Source of the DNA: Pseudomonas sp. UFMG81
Lineage (GTDB): Bacteria; Pseudomonadota; Gammaproteobacteria; Pseudomonadales; Pseudomonadaceae
Assembly: GCF_015354575.1 (NCBI RefSeq)
Contig: NZ_JACAFQ010000001.1
Coordinates: 62,001 to 126,000 of the forward strand
Length of the DNA stretch: 64,000 bases
Direction: 5' to 3'
Positions within the stretch are counted from its first letter, which is position 1. Each line of letters opens with the position of its first letter. A program made the translations under genes and the position numbers. Shown here in pieces: positions 17,701 to 25,363 of this stretch. The notes beneath the pieces were generated by a model. It searched no databases. It was given only the letters and a program-made list of their open reading frames with translations, and was not told the origin of the DNA.

Positions 17701-18198
17701 GTCAAGGCCATTCGCAAGGGCAACCAGCCGAACCTCGAGCAACCGCTTGGTGGCGGCCCGGAGATCAACCTGCGCCTGCCGGCGCTGATCCCCGAGGACT
17801 ACCTGCCGGATGTGCATGCGCGGCTTATCCTCTACAAGCGCATCGCTTCGGCGGCCGACGAAGAAGGCCTGAAGGACCTGCAAGTGGAGATGATCGACCG
17901 CTTCGGCCTGCTGCCCGAGCCGACCAAGAACCTGATGCGCCTCACGCTGCTCAAGTTGCAGGCGGAAAAGCTCGGCATCAAGAAAGTCGACGCCGGCCCC
18001 AATGGCGGCAAGCTCGAGTTCGAGGGCGAAACCCCGGTCGACCCGCTGACCCTGATCAAGCTGATCCAGGGCCAGCCCAAACGCTACAAATTCGAAGGGG
18101 CGACCCAGTTCCGTTTCCTGGTCCCCATGGAACGCCCCGAAGAACGCTTCAACACCCTGGAGGCGCTGTTCGAGCGCCTGGCCCCACAGACAAACTAA
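14749..18198 (+). CDS. mfd: Transcription-repair coupling factor Mfd
   Basis: A 1149-residue ATP-dependent translocase that removes RNA polymerase stalled at DNA damage and recruits UvrA. Domain order: UvrB-like N-terminal part (about 1-350), RNA-polymerase-interacting CarD-like domain near residue 480 (VVHIDHGVGRYLGLATLEID), helicase motif I GDVGFGKTEVAMRA near 630, DEEH box IIDEEHRFGVRQKE near 730, SATPIPRT-type motif LTATPIPRTLNMA, the TRG region, and a C-terminal domain that masks the UvrA site. Start is GTG 14749 with TTGGAG upstream. csiV follows after 9 bases. Confidence 0.97.
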   Translation: MSVLRLPQLSATAGKQTWGNLPGASLSLAIAEAASSAGRFTLLLTADSQAADRLEQELRFFAPELPVLPFPDWETLPYDLFSPHQDIISQRIASLYRLPELDHGILVVPVTTALHRLAPTRFLLGSSLVLDVGQKIDVEQMRTRLEASGYRCVDTVYEHGEFAVRGALIDLFPMGSKQPYRIDLFDDEIETLRTFDPETQRSIDKVDSVRLLPAREFPMQKDEVTRFKARFRERFDVDFRRSAIFQDLTSGIIPAGIEYYLPLFFEETSTLFDYLPADTQVFSLPGVEQAAEHFWNDVRGRYEERRGDLSRPLLPPAELFMPVEDCFAKLKQWPRVVVSTEELEPGAGRERFPARALPNLAIEAKANQPLAALSNFLDQFPGRVLFTAESAGRREVLLELLERLKLRPHTVDGWADFITGSERLAITIAPLDEGLLLDDPAIALVAESPLFGQRVMQRRRRDKRGEAANDAVIKNLTELREGAPVVHIDHGVGRYLGLATLEIDGQAAEFLTLEYAEGAKLYVPVANLHLIARYTGSDDALAPLHRLGSETWQKAKRKAAEQVRDVAAELLDIYARRAARKGYAFADPAADYATFSAGFPFEETPDQQNAIEAVREDMLAAKPMDRLVCGDVGFGKTEVAMRAAFIAVHSGRQVAVLVPTTLLAQQHYNSFRDRFADWPVTVEVMSRFKSAKEVSAAAAELAEGKIDILIGTHKLLQDDVRFKDLGLAIIDEEHRFGVRQKEQLKALRSEVDILTLTATPIPRTLNMAVSGMRDLSIIATPPARRLSVRTFVMEQNKSTVKEALLRELLRGGQVYYLHNDVKTIEKCAADLAELVPEARIGIGHGQMRERELEQVMSDFYHKRFNVLIASTIIETGIDVPSANTIVIERADKFGLAQLHQLRGRVGRSHHQAYAYLLTPPRQQISADAEKRLEAIANTQDLGAGFVLATNDLEIRGAGELLGDGQSGQIQAVGFTLYMEMLERAVKAIRKGNQPNLEQPLGGGPEINLRLPALIPEDYLPDVHARLILYKRIASAADEEGLKDLQVEMIDRFGLLPEPTKNLMRLTLLKLQAEKLGIKKVDAGPNGGKLEFEGETPVDPLTLIKLIQGQPKRYKFEGATQFRFLVPMERPEERFNTLEALFERLAPQTN

Positions 18199-18207
18199 GG
18201 AAGCTCC

Positions 18208-18768
18208 ATGCGTGCCATTCGTTGCCTGACCCTGCTGCTGACGCTGATCGCGCCGGCCGCCTTCGCCGCAGGCCCGTATCAGGTGGAAATGATCCTCGTG
18301 CGGCAGAACGCCGTGCCCGCGGTGACCAGCCCGTTCGCCCCTGAAGACTGGAGCGCCAGCGCCCCGCGCCTGGACCCGCACGCCGAACGGCCACTGGCGC
18401 TGGAAGATGAAGTCACCCGCCTGCAAGCCACCGCCGACTACACCGTGCTGTTGCACAAAGCCTGGCAGCAGGAGGGCAACAGCGTCGCCCTGGGCGCCGG
18501 CGAAGAGCAGTTCGGCCACTTCCCCATCGAGGGCAACCTGAAGATCGAAGAAGATCGTTTCATCAAGGTCGATGCCAACTTCTGGGTCAATCAACTCGAT
18601 GGTAACGGCAGCGTGTTGCGCAGCGAGCAGTTCAGCCAGAGCAACAAGAACATGAAGGCCGGCCAGCTGACCTTCCTCGATGGCGGGCACCTGGCCTTGC
18701 TGCTCAAGGTTTCTCCGGCTGGCATGCGCAAGATGCCGCTGCCGGACCCGGAGCTGATGGAGCAGTGA
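18208..18768 (+). CDS. csiV: CsiV-family periplasmic protein
   Basis: A 186-residue exported protein with a signal peptide (MRAIRCLTLLLTLIAPAAFA) followed by YQVEMILVRQN, the usual opening of CsiV (peptidoglycan-binding, first described in Shewanella as needed for cell division on high D-amino-acid medium). Other typical blocks are LLHKAWQQ, GNLKIEEDRFIKVDANFWVN and LTFLDGGHLALLLKVSP. It sits 9 bases after mfd and 1 base before the SNF2 gene, so all three are probably cotranscribed. The peptidoglycan role here is by family only. Confidence 0.85.
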   Translation: MRAIRCLTLLLTLIAPAAFAAGPYQVEMILVRQNAVPAVTSPFAPEDWSASAPRLDPHAERPLALEDEVTRLQATADYTVLLHKAWQQEGNSVALGAGEEQFGHFPIEGNLKIEEDRFIKVDANFWVNQLDGNGSVLRSEQFSQSNKNMKAGQLTFLDGGHLALLLKVSPAGMRKMPLPDPELMEQ

Positions 18769-18769
18769 G

Positions 18770-21700
18770 GTGAGCGACGGCGAGCTGCGCAAACTGCTCG
18801 GCGAGTACCCGGGCTGGGTTCGCTCGTTCGCCGAAGCCGCCCTGCAACGAGGCGAACGCTACGCCAGCGAAGGCCGGGTACTGACCACCTCCTGTAACGG
18901 CACGCGCGTCCTCGCCAGTTGCCAGGGCAGCGAGGGCCAGGTCTACCAGCAGCGCATCGATCTCGCCGTGCAAGGCCGCCAGTGCAAGGTGCTCGGCCAG
19001 TGCAACTGCCCGGTCAGGCTCAACTGCAAGCATTGCGCGGCGGCGCTCTATCACTTGGTCAGCGCCATTCAGCCCGAAGACGCTGCGGCGGACGCCTTGC
19101 CGGCCAACCTGCAACGCTGGCTCAAAGGCCTGGAAACCCCGCCCGCCACAGAGGCCGGCCCCCAGGAAGACAAGCGCGGGCGCATGGTCTGCTACCAACT
19201 GCGCCTCACCGAAGGCCCTGGCTGCGCCCTGCGCGTGCGCAAAGGCACTCGCGACGAAAATGGCATGCGCTTCAGCCGCGTGCAGTCGCTGTACGAGTTC
19301 CTCTACGAACCACCGCGCTTCGTCCAGGAGGAGGACATCCGCATCCTGCGCCTGCTGGCGGCACAGAACCTGCCCAGCGGCCCGGAGCGCGGCTACCCAC
19401 TCAAGGGCCAGGAAGGCGGCGAGTTGTTGCAGCGCGCCCTCGACACCGGTCACATGCTTTATGACGAAGGCATGCCGCTGCTGCGTGAAGGCGCGGCGCG
19501 GGCAGCGGAATTCCGCTGGGTGCGCCAGGACGATGGCAGCTACAGTGGCCGCTGGTACCACGGCGACGAGCCGCTGCGCTGCGTGCTACCGCTGCTGCCA
19601 CTGTACTACTTCGATTTCGTGACCAGCGAAGTGGGCAAGGTCGGGCACACCCTCGACGCCCATATCGCCCTGCAGCTGACCCTGGCACCCGATGTACCCG
19701 AACACCTGATCGTCCCCCTCAGCCACAAGCTCAACGCCTTGAATCACCAGCTTCCTACCCCGACCACCCTCGACCAGCAGTTCGTCGACGATCTTCAGCC
19801 GACTGCGCACCTGACCCTCGGTAGCCTCGAATTCAGCGCCTACACGCCCAAGACCGGGCGCATGCAGCGGCAGATGCAGCACCGCGCCGCGCTGTCGTTC
19901 GACTACGACGGCCTGCGCGCCAGCGGCAACGACGACAAGCCATTGACCCGCCTGGTCGGCAGCACCAGCCAGCGCATCCGCCGCCAGCCCCAGGCCGAAC
20001 AGGCGTTGCGCAAGCTGTTGCGCGACTATGGCTTCAAACCCGCCACACGGCAGAGCAAGGCGCTACCCGACAGCGCCGGCGAGATGCTCCAGCTACCCGA
20101 TGACGAAGCCTGGCTGCGCTTCGCCCGCGAGGGCCTGCCACGCCTGCGCGAGGCCGGCTGGGCGCTCGACGTGCATCGCGATTTCGCCTTCAACCTGCAC
20201 GAAGTCGACGACTGGTACGCCACCATCGACGAAGCCCCCGGGCACGAATGGTTCGACCTGGAACTGGGCATCGTCGTCGACGGCCAGCGCCACAGCCTGC
20301 TGCCCATCGTCCTGCAGCTGCTGCGCAGCAGCCCGGAATTGTTGCGCCCCAGCGAACTGGCGCGACGCAGCGACGACGAGCACCTGCTGATCGACCTCAA
20401 CCGCGCCCGCCACGACAGCCAGCCGCTGCGCGTGGCGCTGCCCTACGGGCGGATCAAGGCGGTGATGGGCACCCTCGGCGAGCTGTACCTGCACGAGGAC
20501 GCCGTGGGCCCGAGCCTGCGCCTGGAGCGTACCGACGCCGCACGCCTGAACGAGATCGACCACCTGCCCTTGCAGTGGGAGGGTGGCGCCCAACTGCGCG
20601 ACCTTGGCCGGCGCCTGCGCGATGCCCGTGACCTGCAGGTCGAACCGCCCACAGGGCTGAACGCCACCCTGCGCCCTTATCAGCAACAAGGCCTTAACTG
20701 GCTGCAGGCCCTGCGCGAGATGGGCACCGGCGGCATCCTCGGCGATGACATGGGCCTGGGCAAGACCCTGCAGACCCTCGCCCACCTGCTGCTGGAAAAG
20801 GAAGCCGGACGCCTGGCCCATCCAGCCCTGGCAGTGATGCCCACCAGCCTGGTGCCCAACTGGCTGGACGAAGCCCGGCGCTTTGCCCCCGACTTGCGCG
20901 TACTGGCCCTGCATGGCCCAGGGCGCAACAAGCACTTCGCCATGCTGGGCGATTACGACCTGGTGCTGACCACCTACGCCCTTGTGCCCCGCGACCTCGA
21001 ACACCTCAAGGCCCAACCCTGGCACCTGCTGGTGCTGGACGAAGCGCAGAACATCAAGAGCAGCACAAGCAAGGCCGCCCAGGCCGTACGTGAGTTGCAG
21101 GCCACCCAGCGCCTGTGCCTGTCCGGTACGCCCATGGAGAACAACCTGGGCGAGCTATGGTCGATCTTCCACTTCCTGATGCCCGGCTGGCTGGGCGACA
21201 GCAAGCGTTTCACCCAGGACTACCGCACTCCCATCGAGCGCCATGGCGATGCCGAGCGCATGGCCCACCTGGCCAGCCGCATCCGCCCATTCCTGCTGCG
21301 TCGCACCAAGGAACAGGTGGCCACCGAGCTGCCGGCCAAGACCGAGATGGTCCACTGGGTCGAACTCAGCGACGCCCAGCGCGACACCTACGAAGCGGTG
21401 CGAGTGGCGATGGACAAGAAAGTCCGCGACGAGATCGCCCGCAATGGCGCGGCGCGCAGCCAGATCGTCATCCTCGACGCGCTGCTCAAGCTGCGCCAGG
21501 TGTGCTGCGACCTGCGCCTGGTCAAAGGCACCGAGAGCAAGGGCAGCTCCGCCGACAAAGGCAAATTGGGCAGCTTGCTGGAAATGCTCGAGGAGCTGCT
21601 GAGTGAAGGCCGCAGGATCCTGCTGTTCTCGCAATTCACCTCGATGCTGGCGCTGATCGAGTTCGAGCTGGAAAAGCGCGGTATCCGCTACAGCCTGCTG

Positions 21701-22084
21701 ACCGGCGACACCCGGGATCGGCGCGCACCGGTGCAGCAATTCCAGAACGGCGAGAGCGAGGTGTTCCTGATCAGCCTCAAGGCCGGCGGCACCGGCCTGA
21801 ACCTGACCGCCGCCGACACCGTGATCCACTACGACCCGTGGTGGAACCCGGCCAGCGAGAACCAGGCCACCGACCGCGCCTACCGCATTGGCCAGGACAA
21901 GCCGGTGTTCGTGTTCAAGCTGATTACCCGGGGTACGGTGGAAGAGAAGATCCAGCAGTTGCAGCAGGAAAAAGCGGCGCTGGCAGCCGGGTTGCTCGAT
22001 GGCGGCCAAGCCGGGCAGTGGCGGCTGGGGGATGAGGAGATTGACGCGTTGTTTGCGCCGTTGCCTGGTAAACGGGGTCGTTAA
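18770..22084 (+). CDS. SNF2-family DEAD/DEAH helicase with N-terminal SWIM zinc finger
   Basis: A 1104-residue Swi2/Snf2-type ATPase. A SWIM zinc finger lies near residues 80-95 (CNCPVRLNCKH, the C-x-C-x-n-C-x-H pattern). The middle (about 150-600) has no recognised catalytic motif. The ATPase core starts near 630: LRPYQQQGLNWLQALRE, Walker A DDMGLGKTLQT, DEAQ box LLVLDEAQNIKSS near 755, LSGTPMENNLGELWSIFHFL, then the C-lobe with SLKAGGTGLNLTAADTVIHY and QATDRAYRIGQ. Such proteins move along DNA or remodel protein-DNA complexes, and bacterial forms are close to RapA. The GTG start follows csiV after 1 base. The cellular role is unknown. Confidence 0.9.
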   Translation: MSDGELRKLLGEYPGWVRSFAEAALQRGERYASEGRVLTTSCNGTRVLASCQGSEGQVYQQRIDLAVQGRQCKVLGQCNCPVRLNCKHCAAALYHLVSAIQPEDAAADALPANLQRWLKGLETPPATEAGPQEDKRGRMVCYQLRLTEGPGCALRVRKGTRDENGMRFSRVQSLYEFLYEPPRFVQEEDIRILRLLAAQNLPSGPERGYPLKGQEGGELLQRALDTGHMLYDEGMPLLREGAARAAEFRWVRQDDGSYSGRWYHGDEPLRCVLPLLPLYYFDFVTSEVGKVGHTLDAHIALQLTLAPDVPEHLIVPLSHKLNALNHQLPTPTTLDQQFVDDLQPTAHLTLGSLEFSAYTPKTGRMQRQMQHRAALSFDYDGLRASGNDDKPLTRLVGSTSQRIRRQPQAEQALRKLLRDYGFKPATRQSKALPDSAGEMLQLPDDEAWLRFAREGLPRLREAGWALDVHRDFAFNLHEVDDWYATIDEAPGHEWFDLELGIVVDGQRHSLLPIVLQLLRSSPELLRPSELARRSDDEHLLIDLNRARHDSQPLRVALPYGRIKAVMGTLGELYLHEDAVGPSLRLERTDAARLNEIDHLPLQWEGGAQLRDLGRRLRDARDLQVEPPTGLNATLRPYQQQGLNWLQALREMGTGGILGDDMGLGKTLQTLAHLLLEKEAGRLAHPALAVMPTSLVPNWLDEARRFAPDLRVLALHGPGRNKHFAMLGDYDLVLTTYALVPRDLEHLKAQPWHLLVLDEAQNIKSSTSKAAQAVRELQATQRLCLSGTPMENNLGELWSIFHFLMPGWLGDSKRFTQDYRTPIERHGDAERMAHLASRIRPFLLRRTKEQVATELPAKTEMVHWVELSDAQRDTYEAVRVAMDKKVRDEIARNGAARSQIVILDALLKLRQVCCDLRLVKGTESKGSSADKGKLGSLLEMLEELLSEGRRILLFSQFTSMLALIEFELEKRGIRYSLLTGDTRDRRAPVQQFQNGESEVFLISLKAGGTGLNLTAADTVIHYDPWWNPASENQATDRAYRIGQDKPVFVFKLITRGTVEEKIQQLQQEKAALAAGLLDGGQAGQWRLGDEEIDALFAPLPGKRGR

Positions 22085-22101
22085 GCCAGCTTATTCCTGT
22101 A

Positions 22102-22214
22102 CCGGCCTCTTCGCGGGCAAGCCCGCTCCCACAGGGACAGTGCCAGGCTCAAGGGCGGCACGAACTCTGTGGGAGCGGCGGTTCGCCGCTGCGATTTACC
22201 CGCGAAGAGGCCGG
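22102..22214. repeat. P. putida-type REP pair
   Basis: CCGGCCTCTTCGCGGGCAAG with CCCGCTCCCACAGG forms the left REP; the right side ends in the inverse CGCGAAGAGGCCGG, with CTGTGGGAGCGGCGGTTCGC between. It fills the gap between the convergent SNF2 and nagZ genes and may help end both transcripts. Confidence 0.85.
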
Positions 22215-22219
22215 CGAGG

Positions 22220-23230
22220 TCAATCGACCAGTTGCGCCTCTTTCAACGCACCCAGCGCCTCCAACCAACGTGGCTGCTGGCGGTAATCGGTGCGTGCAAA
22301 GCCTTGCCCACGCATGCCGGCAATACGCGGCGACGGCTTGACCTTCAGGCGCTGCGCCGCGCTCAGGGCCAGCTCGGCCGCCGCCCGATCATTGCACACC
22401 AGGCCCATGTCGCACCCGGCGCTCAACGCGGCTTCGATACGGTTGGCGGCATCGCCCACCACGTGTGCGCCAGCCATCGACAGGTCGTCACTGAAGATCA
22501 CCCCGTCAAAACCCATCTCGCCACGCAGGATGTCCTGCAGCCAGCGGCGCGAAAAGCCTGCCGGCTGATTGTCCACCTGCGGGTAGATGACGTGGGCCGG
22601 CATCACTGCTGCCAACTGCCCGCTCAGGCGGGTGAAGGGCACCAGGTCGGCGGCACGCAGTTGCTCCAGGCTGCGTTCGTCGACCGGGATGGCCACGTGC
22701 GAGTCGGCCTCGGCCCAGCCATGGCCGGGGAAGTGCTTGCCGCAGGCGGCCATGCCGGCGGCATTCATGCCACGGATGAACGCGCCGGCCAGTTGCGTGG
22801 CGCGCTCGGGGTTGCCTTCGAAGGCACGGCTGCCGACCACGGCGCTGCGCTGGTGATCCAGGTCCAGCACCGGGGCGAAGCTCAAGTCCAGGCCCACCGC
22901 CAACACCTCGGTGGCCATAAGCCAACCACACTGCTCGGCCAGGTACTCGGCGTTGCCGTTATCGGCGATCGCGCGCATGGCCGGCAGGCGCACGAAGCCC
23001 TGGCGCAGCCGCTGCACCCGGCCGCCTTCCTGGTCGACCGCCAGGATCAGGTCGGGGCGGATGGCGCGGATCGAGGCGCACAGCTCACGCACCTGGCGCG
23101 GGCTGTCGATGTTGCGGGCGAAGATGATCAGGCCGGCCACTTCGGGCTGACGCAGCAGGTGGCGGTCTTCGGCGGTGAGCCACTGGCCGGCGATATCCAC
23201 CATCAGGGAGCCTTGCAGGCTGGCAGTCAT
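22220..23230 (-). CDS. nagZ: Beta-N-acetylhexosaminidase NagZ
   Basis: A 336-residue GH3 enzyme that removes GlcNAc from GlcNAc-anhydroMurNAc peptides in the cytosol during peptidoglycan recycling. In Pseudomonas it thereby supplies the AmpR inducer for AmpC. The family motif KHFPGHGWAEADSH spans residues 165-178, with the histidine of DSH as general acid/base; the nucleophile Asp248 is in VIFSDDLSM. There is no signal peptide. Start is ATG 23230 with AAGGA seven bases upstream. The YkuD gene ends 10 bases before it, suggesting one operon. Confidence 0.96.
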   Translation of the reverse strand: MTASLQGSLMVDIAGQWLTAEDRHLLRQPEVAGLIIFARNIDSPRQVRELCASIRAIRPDLILAVDQEGGRVQRLRQGFVRLPAMRAIADNGNAEYLAEQCGWLMATEVLAVGLDLSFAPVLDLDHQRSAVVGSRAFEGNPERATQLAGAFIRGMNAAGMAACGKHFPGHGWAEADSHVAIPVDERSLEQLRAADLVPFTRLSGQLAAVMPAHVIYPQVDNQPAGFSRRWLQDILRGEMGFDGVIFSDDLSMAGAHVVGDAANRIEAALSAGCDMGLVCNDRAAAELALSAAQRLKVKPSPRIAGMRGQGFARTDYRQQPRWLEALGALKEAQLVD

Positions 23231-23240
23231 AGCGAGTCCT

Positions 23241-23765
23241 TCATTGAAGATCCAGGGATGCCCAGTGCGGGCAGGCTGCTTCGTCGATCCGTACCGGGCA
23301 ATGGGCGGGCACGCGATCGAACAAAGCGAGCAGGTCATTGTTGCGCAGGCGCACACAGCCATGGGACAACGCAATGCCCATGGGTTCAGTGTCGGGTGTG
23401 CCATGCAGGTAGATGTATCGGCGGAAGGTGTCCAGCGCCCCCAGGCGGTTGACGCCAGGCTCGCAGCCGCTGAGCCAGAGGATGCGGGTGAGGATCCAGT
23501 CACGCCCAGGGAATTGTGCGTGCAGCGCTGGCGACCAGGTTTCACCGGTCCAGCGCCGACTACTGAGCACCGCCCCCTGCGGCAAGCCGCCGCCGATCTT
23601 CGCCCGGACCTGATGCAGGCCACGCGGCGTGCAACCGGAGCCGTTGCGCTCGCCTGCGCCATTGCGCGCAGTGGAGACCGGCAGGCGCACACGCAACACA
23701 CCATGGGCGAACCCATAGAGGCACTGGTCGGCGAGGGAGATGTGCAAGTAATCGAGGTCAGGCAT
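23241..23765 (-). CDS. YkuD-domain protein without signal peptide (L,D-transpeptidase fold, candidate cytosolic L,D-carboxypeptidase)
   Basis: A 174-residue protein that is essentially a bare YkuD domain: His121 in YLHGTPD and the catalytic block SHGCVRLRNND with Cys137. Typical periplasmic L,D-transpeptidases start with a signal peptide, but this one begins MPDLDYLHISLADQCLYGFA, with no Lys/Arg-led hydrophobic segment. Short, signal-less YkuD proteins such as Acinetobacter ElsL act in the cytosol as L,D-carboxypeptidases that trim recycled tetrapeptides. The position 10 bases before nagZ fits that role. The carboxypeptidase function is inference; the domain call is firm. Confidence 0.85.
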   Translation of the reverse strand: MPDLDYLHISLADQCLYGFAHGVLRVRLPVSTARNGAGERNGSGCTPRGLHQVRAKIGGGLPQGAVLSSRRWTGETWSPALHAQFPGRDWILTRILWLSGCEPGVNRLGALDTFRRYIYLHGTPDTEPMGIALSHGCVRLRNNDLLALFDRVPAHCPVRIDEAACPHWASLDLQ

Positions 23766-23805
23766 GGGGCGCTAGCTTAGCCGAAGCGCCCTGCCCCGCC
23801 CAGTG

Positions 23806-24522
23806 TCAGGCTTTTGCTGCCGTGCTGCTCTTGCTGCGAGGACGCAGTTGCGCCGTGGCCATGGCCTGGTCGGTAACACCGCTGTCGGCGCGCATGCCAG
23901 CGGCGAGGAACGGCACCATCAGGCGCATCACCTGCTCGATCGAGGTATTGATGCCGAAATCGGTCTCGGCGATGGCGCGCAAGGCCTTGATACCCGACAT
24001 GCTGAACGCTGCAGCGCCGAGCATGAAATGCACGCGCCAGAACAGCTCCAGGGGGGGCACACGCGGAGCGGCCTCGTTGACCAGCAGCATGTAGCGGCGG
24101 AACACCTTGCCGTACATGTCTTCCAGGTAGCGACGCAGGTGGCCCTGGCTCTGGCTGAAGGCCAGGCCCAGCAGGCGCATGAAGATCGACAGGTCGTTGT
24201 TGCTGCGCGGCTGCACGGCGAGCGCCTGCTCCACCAGCATTTCCAGCAACTCTTCGAGGCTGGCTTTTTGCTCCGGACGCCCCTGGCGACGCTCCAGCTC
24301 GCGCTCGAGTTCACGCTCCAGGCTTGCGCAGAACGGCCCAAGGAAACGCGAGAACACCGCCTGGATAAGGGCCTTCTTCGAACCGAAGTGGTAGTTCACC
24401 GCCGCCAGGTTGACACCGGCCTTGCTGGTGATCAGGCGCAATGAGGTTTCCGCGAACCCGCGCTCCGCGAACAGCTGCTCCGCCGCATCGAGGATGCGTT
24501 CAACGGTTTCCGATTGGGCCAT
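23806..24522 (-). CDS. psrA: TetR-family regulator PsrA
   Basis: A 238-residue TetR-type regulator. The N-terminal helix-turn-helix is at about residues 28-47 (SLRLITSKAGVNLAAVNYHF), and the C-terminal half is a helical ligand and dimer domain. Sequence and location next to lexA match Pseudomonas PsrA, which binds long-chain fatty acids, represses fadBA and itself, and activates rpoS. Start is ATG 24522. Two overlapping copies of the PsrA motif lie 16-42 bases upstream, as expected for autorepression. The C-terminal tail is Ser/Lys/Ala-rich and likely disordered. It ends 40 bases before the YkuD gene. Confidence 0.94.
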   Translation of the reverse strand: MAQSETVERILDAAEQLFAERGFAETSLRLITSKAGVNLAAVNYHFGSKKALIQAVFSRFLGPFCASLERELERELERRQGRPEQKASLEELLEMLVEQALAVQPRSNNDLSIFMRLLGLAFSQSQGHLRRYLEDMYGKVFRRYMLLVNEAAPRVPPLELFWRVHFMLGAAAFSMSGIKALRAIAETDFGINTSIEQVMRLMVPFLAAGMRADSGVTDQAMATAQLRPRSKSSTAAKA

Positions 24523-24537
24523 GACTACTCCGCCTGA

Positions 24538-24564
24538 CAAACAGTTGTTTGAAACATACGTTTC
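24538..24564 (-). promoter_or_regulatory. Two overlapping PsrA boxes
   Basis: CAAAC-AGTT-GTTTG (24538-24551) and GAAAC-ATAC-GTTTC (24551-24564) share the base at 24551. Both fit the published PsrA motif (C/G)AAAC-N2-4-GTTT(C/G). They lie just before psrA, on the side away from lexA. Confidence 0.8.
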
Positions 24565-24614
24565 AGGCCTGCTGATGTCAAGACTCGGTGACCAGCCGGT
24601 CGCCATTTAAAAGC

Positions 24615-24690
24615 GCCAAGTCACAAGCTGCAAGCGACAAGGTGCACCGTTCTTTCGCTGTTTCTTGCAGCAAGCGTCTTGCAGCTCGCC
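24615..24690. repeat. Imperfect inverted repeat upstream of lexA
   Basis: AGCTGCAAG (24626-24634) is inverted at CTTGCAGCT (24678-24686), with related CTTGCAG copies between. This AAGCTGCAAG-type repeat is common in pseudomonad intergenic DNA. Its right arm overlaps the probable -35 of lexA. Confidence 0.45.
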
Positions 24691-24706
24691 ATCCACTGTA
24701 TATAAT
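24679..24706 (+). promoter_or_regulatory. Probable lexA promoter
   Basis: TTGCAG at 24679-24684 and a perfect TATAAT at 24701-24706 are separated by 16 bases. The -10 lies inside the first LexA box, which explains repression. Confidence 0.65.
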
Positions 24707-24711
24707 CCCAG
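24696..24711 (+). promoter_or_regulatory. LexA (SOS) box 1
   Basis: CTGTATATAATCCCAG fits CTG-N10-CAG with the AT-rich core of the gamma-proteobacterial SOS box. Confidence 0.85.
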
Positions 24712-24714
24712 TCA

Positions 24715-24730
24715 CTGTATAAAAAGACAG
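24715..24730 (+). promoter_or_regulatory. LexA (SOS) box 2
   Basis: CTGTATAAAAAGACAG fits CTG-N10-CAG. It starts 19 bases after box 1 and ends 11 bases before the lexA start codon, so two LexA dimers could bind side by side. Confidence 0.85.
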
Positions 24731-24741
24731 AGCCCTCGCCC

Positions 24742-25350
24742 ATGCTGAAACTGACGCCGCGCCAAGCCGAGATTCTGGCTTTCATCAAACGTTGCCTCGA
24801 AGACAACGGCTTCCCCCCTACCCGTGCCGAAATCGCCCAGGAGCTGGGCTTCAAGTCGCCGAACGCTGCGGAGGAGCACCTCAAGGCCCTGGCCCGCAAG
24901 GGTGCCATCGAAATGACCCCAGGCGCCTCTCGCGGTATTCGCATCCCCGGCCTGGAAGCCAAGAACGACGACAGCGGTCTACCCATCATCGGTCGGGTTG
25001 CCGCCGGCGCACCGATCCTCGCCGAGCAACACATCGAGGAATCCTGCAACATCAACCCGGCCTTCTTCCACCCTCGCGCCGACTATTTGCTGCGCGTGCA
25101 CGGCATGAGCATGAAGGACATCGGTATCTTTGACGGCGACCTGCTTGCCGTACACACCACCCGCGAGGCCCGCAACGGCCAGGTAGTGGTGGCTCGTATC
25201 GGTGACGAAGTGACCGTCAAGCGGTTCAAGCGCGAAGGCAGCAAAGTGTGGCTGCTCGCGGAGAATCCGGAATTCGCCCCCATCGAAGTCGACCTGAAAG
25301 AACAGGAACTGGTGATCGAGGGCTTGAGCGTCGGCGTTCTGCGCCGCTGA
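24742..25350 (+). CDS. lexA: SOS repressor LexA
   Basis: A 202-residue repressor of the SOS regulon. The N-terminal winged helix-turn-helix has [22 protein letters not shown] (residues 25-46 region). Self-cleavage occurs between Ala88 and Gly89 in RVAAGAP, with the catalytic dyad Ser123 (HGMSMKD) and Lys160 (VTVKRF). All the parts needed for RecA-stimulated autocleavage are present. It is preceded by two SOS boxes, so it represses itself. sulA follows after 13 bases and shares the transcript. Confidence 0.98.
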   Translation: MLKLTPRQAEILAFIKRCLEDNGFPPTRAEIAQELGFKSPNAAEEHLKALARKGAIEMTPGASRGIRIPGLEAKNDDSGLPIIGRVAAGAPILAEQHIEESCNINPAFFHPRADYLLRVHGMSMKDIGIFDGDLLAVHTTREARNGQVVVARIGDEVTVKRFKREGSKVWLLAENPEFAPIEVDLKEQELVIEGLSVGVLRR

Positions 25351-25363
25351 CCGAGGAGGCCAT

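Noticed and set aside
14764..18792. A 1342-codon open reading on the minus strand opposite mfd
   Set aside because: It is a shadow of mfd caused by strong third-position GC bias. Its translation is Gly/Ala/Gln/His-rich with no domain, and mfd is unmistakable on the plus strand.
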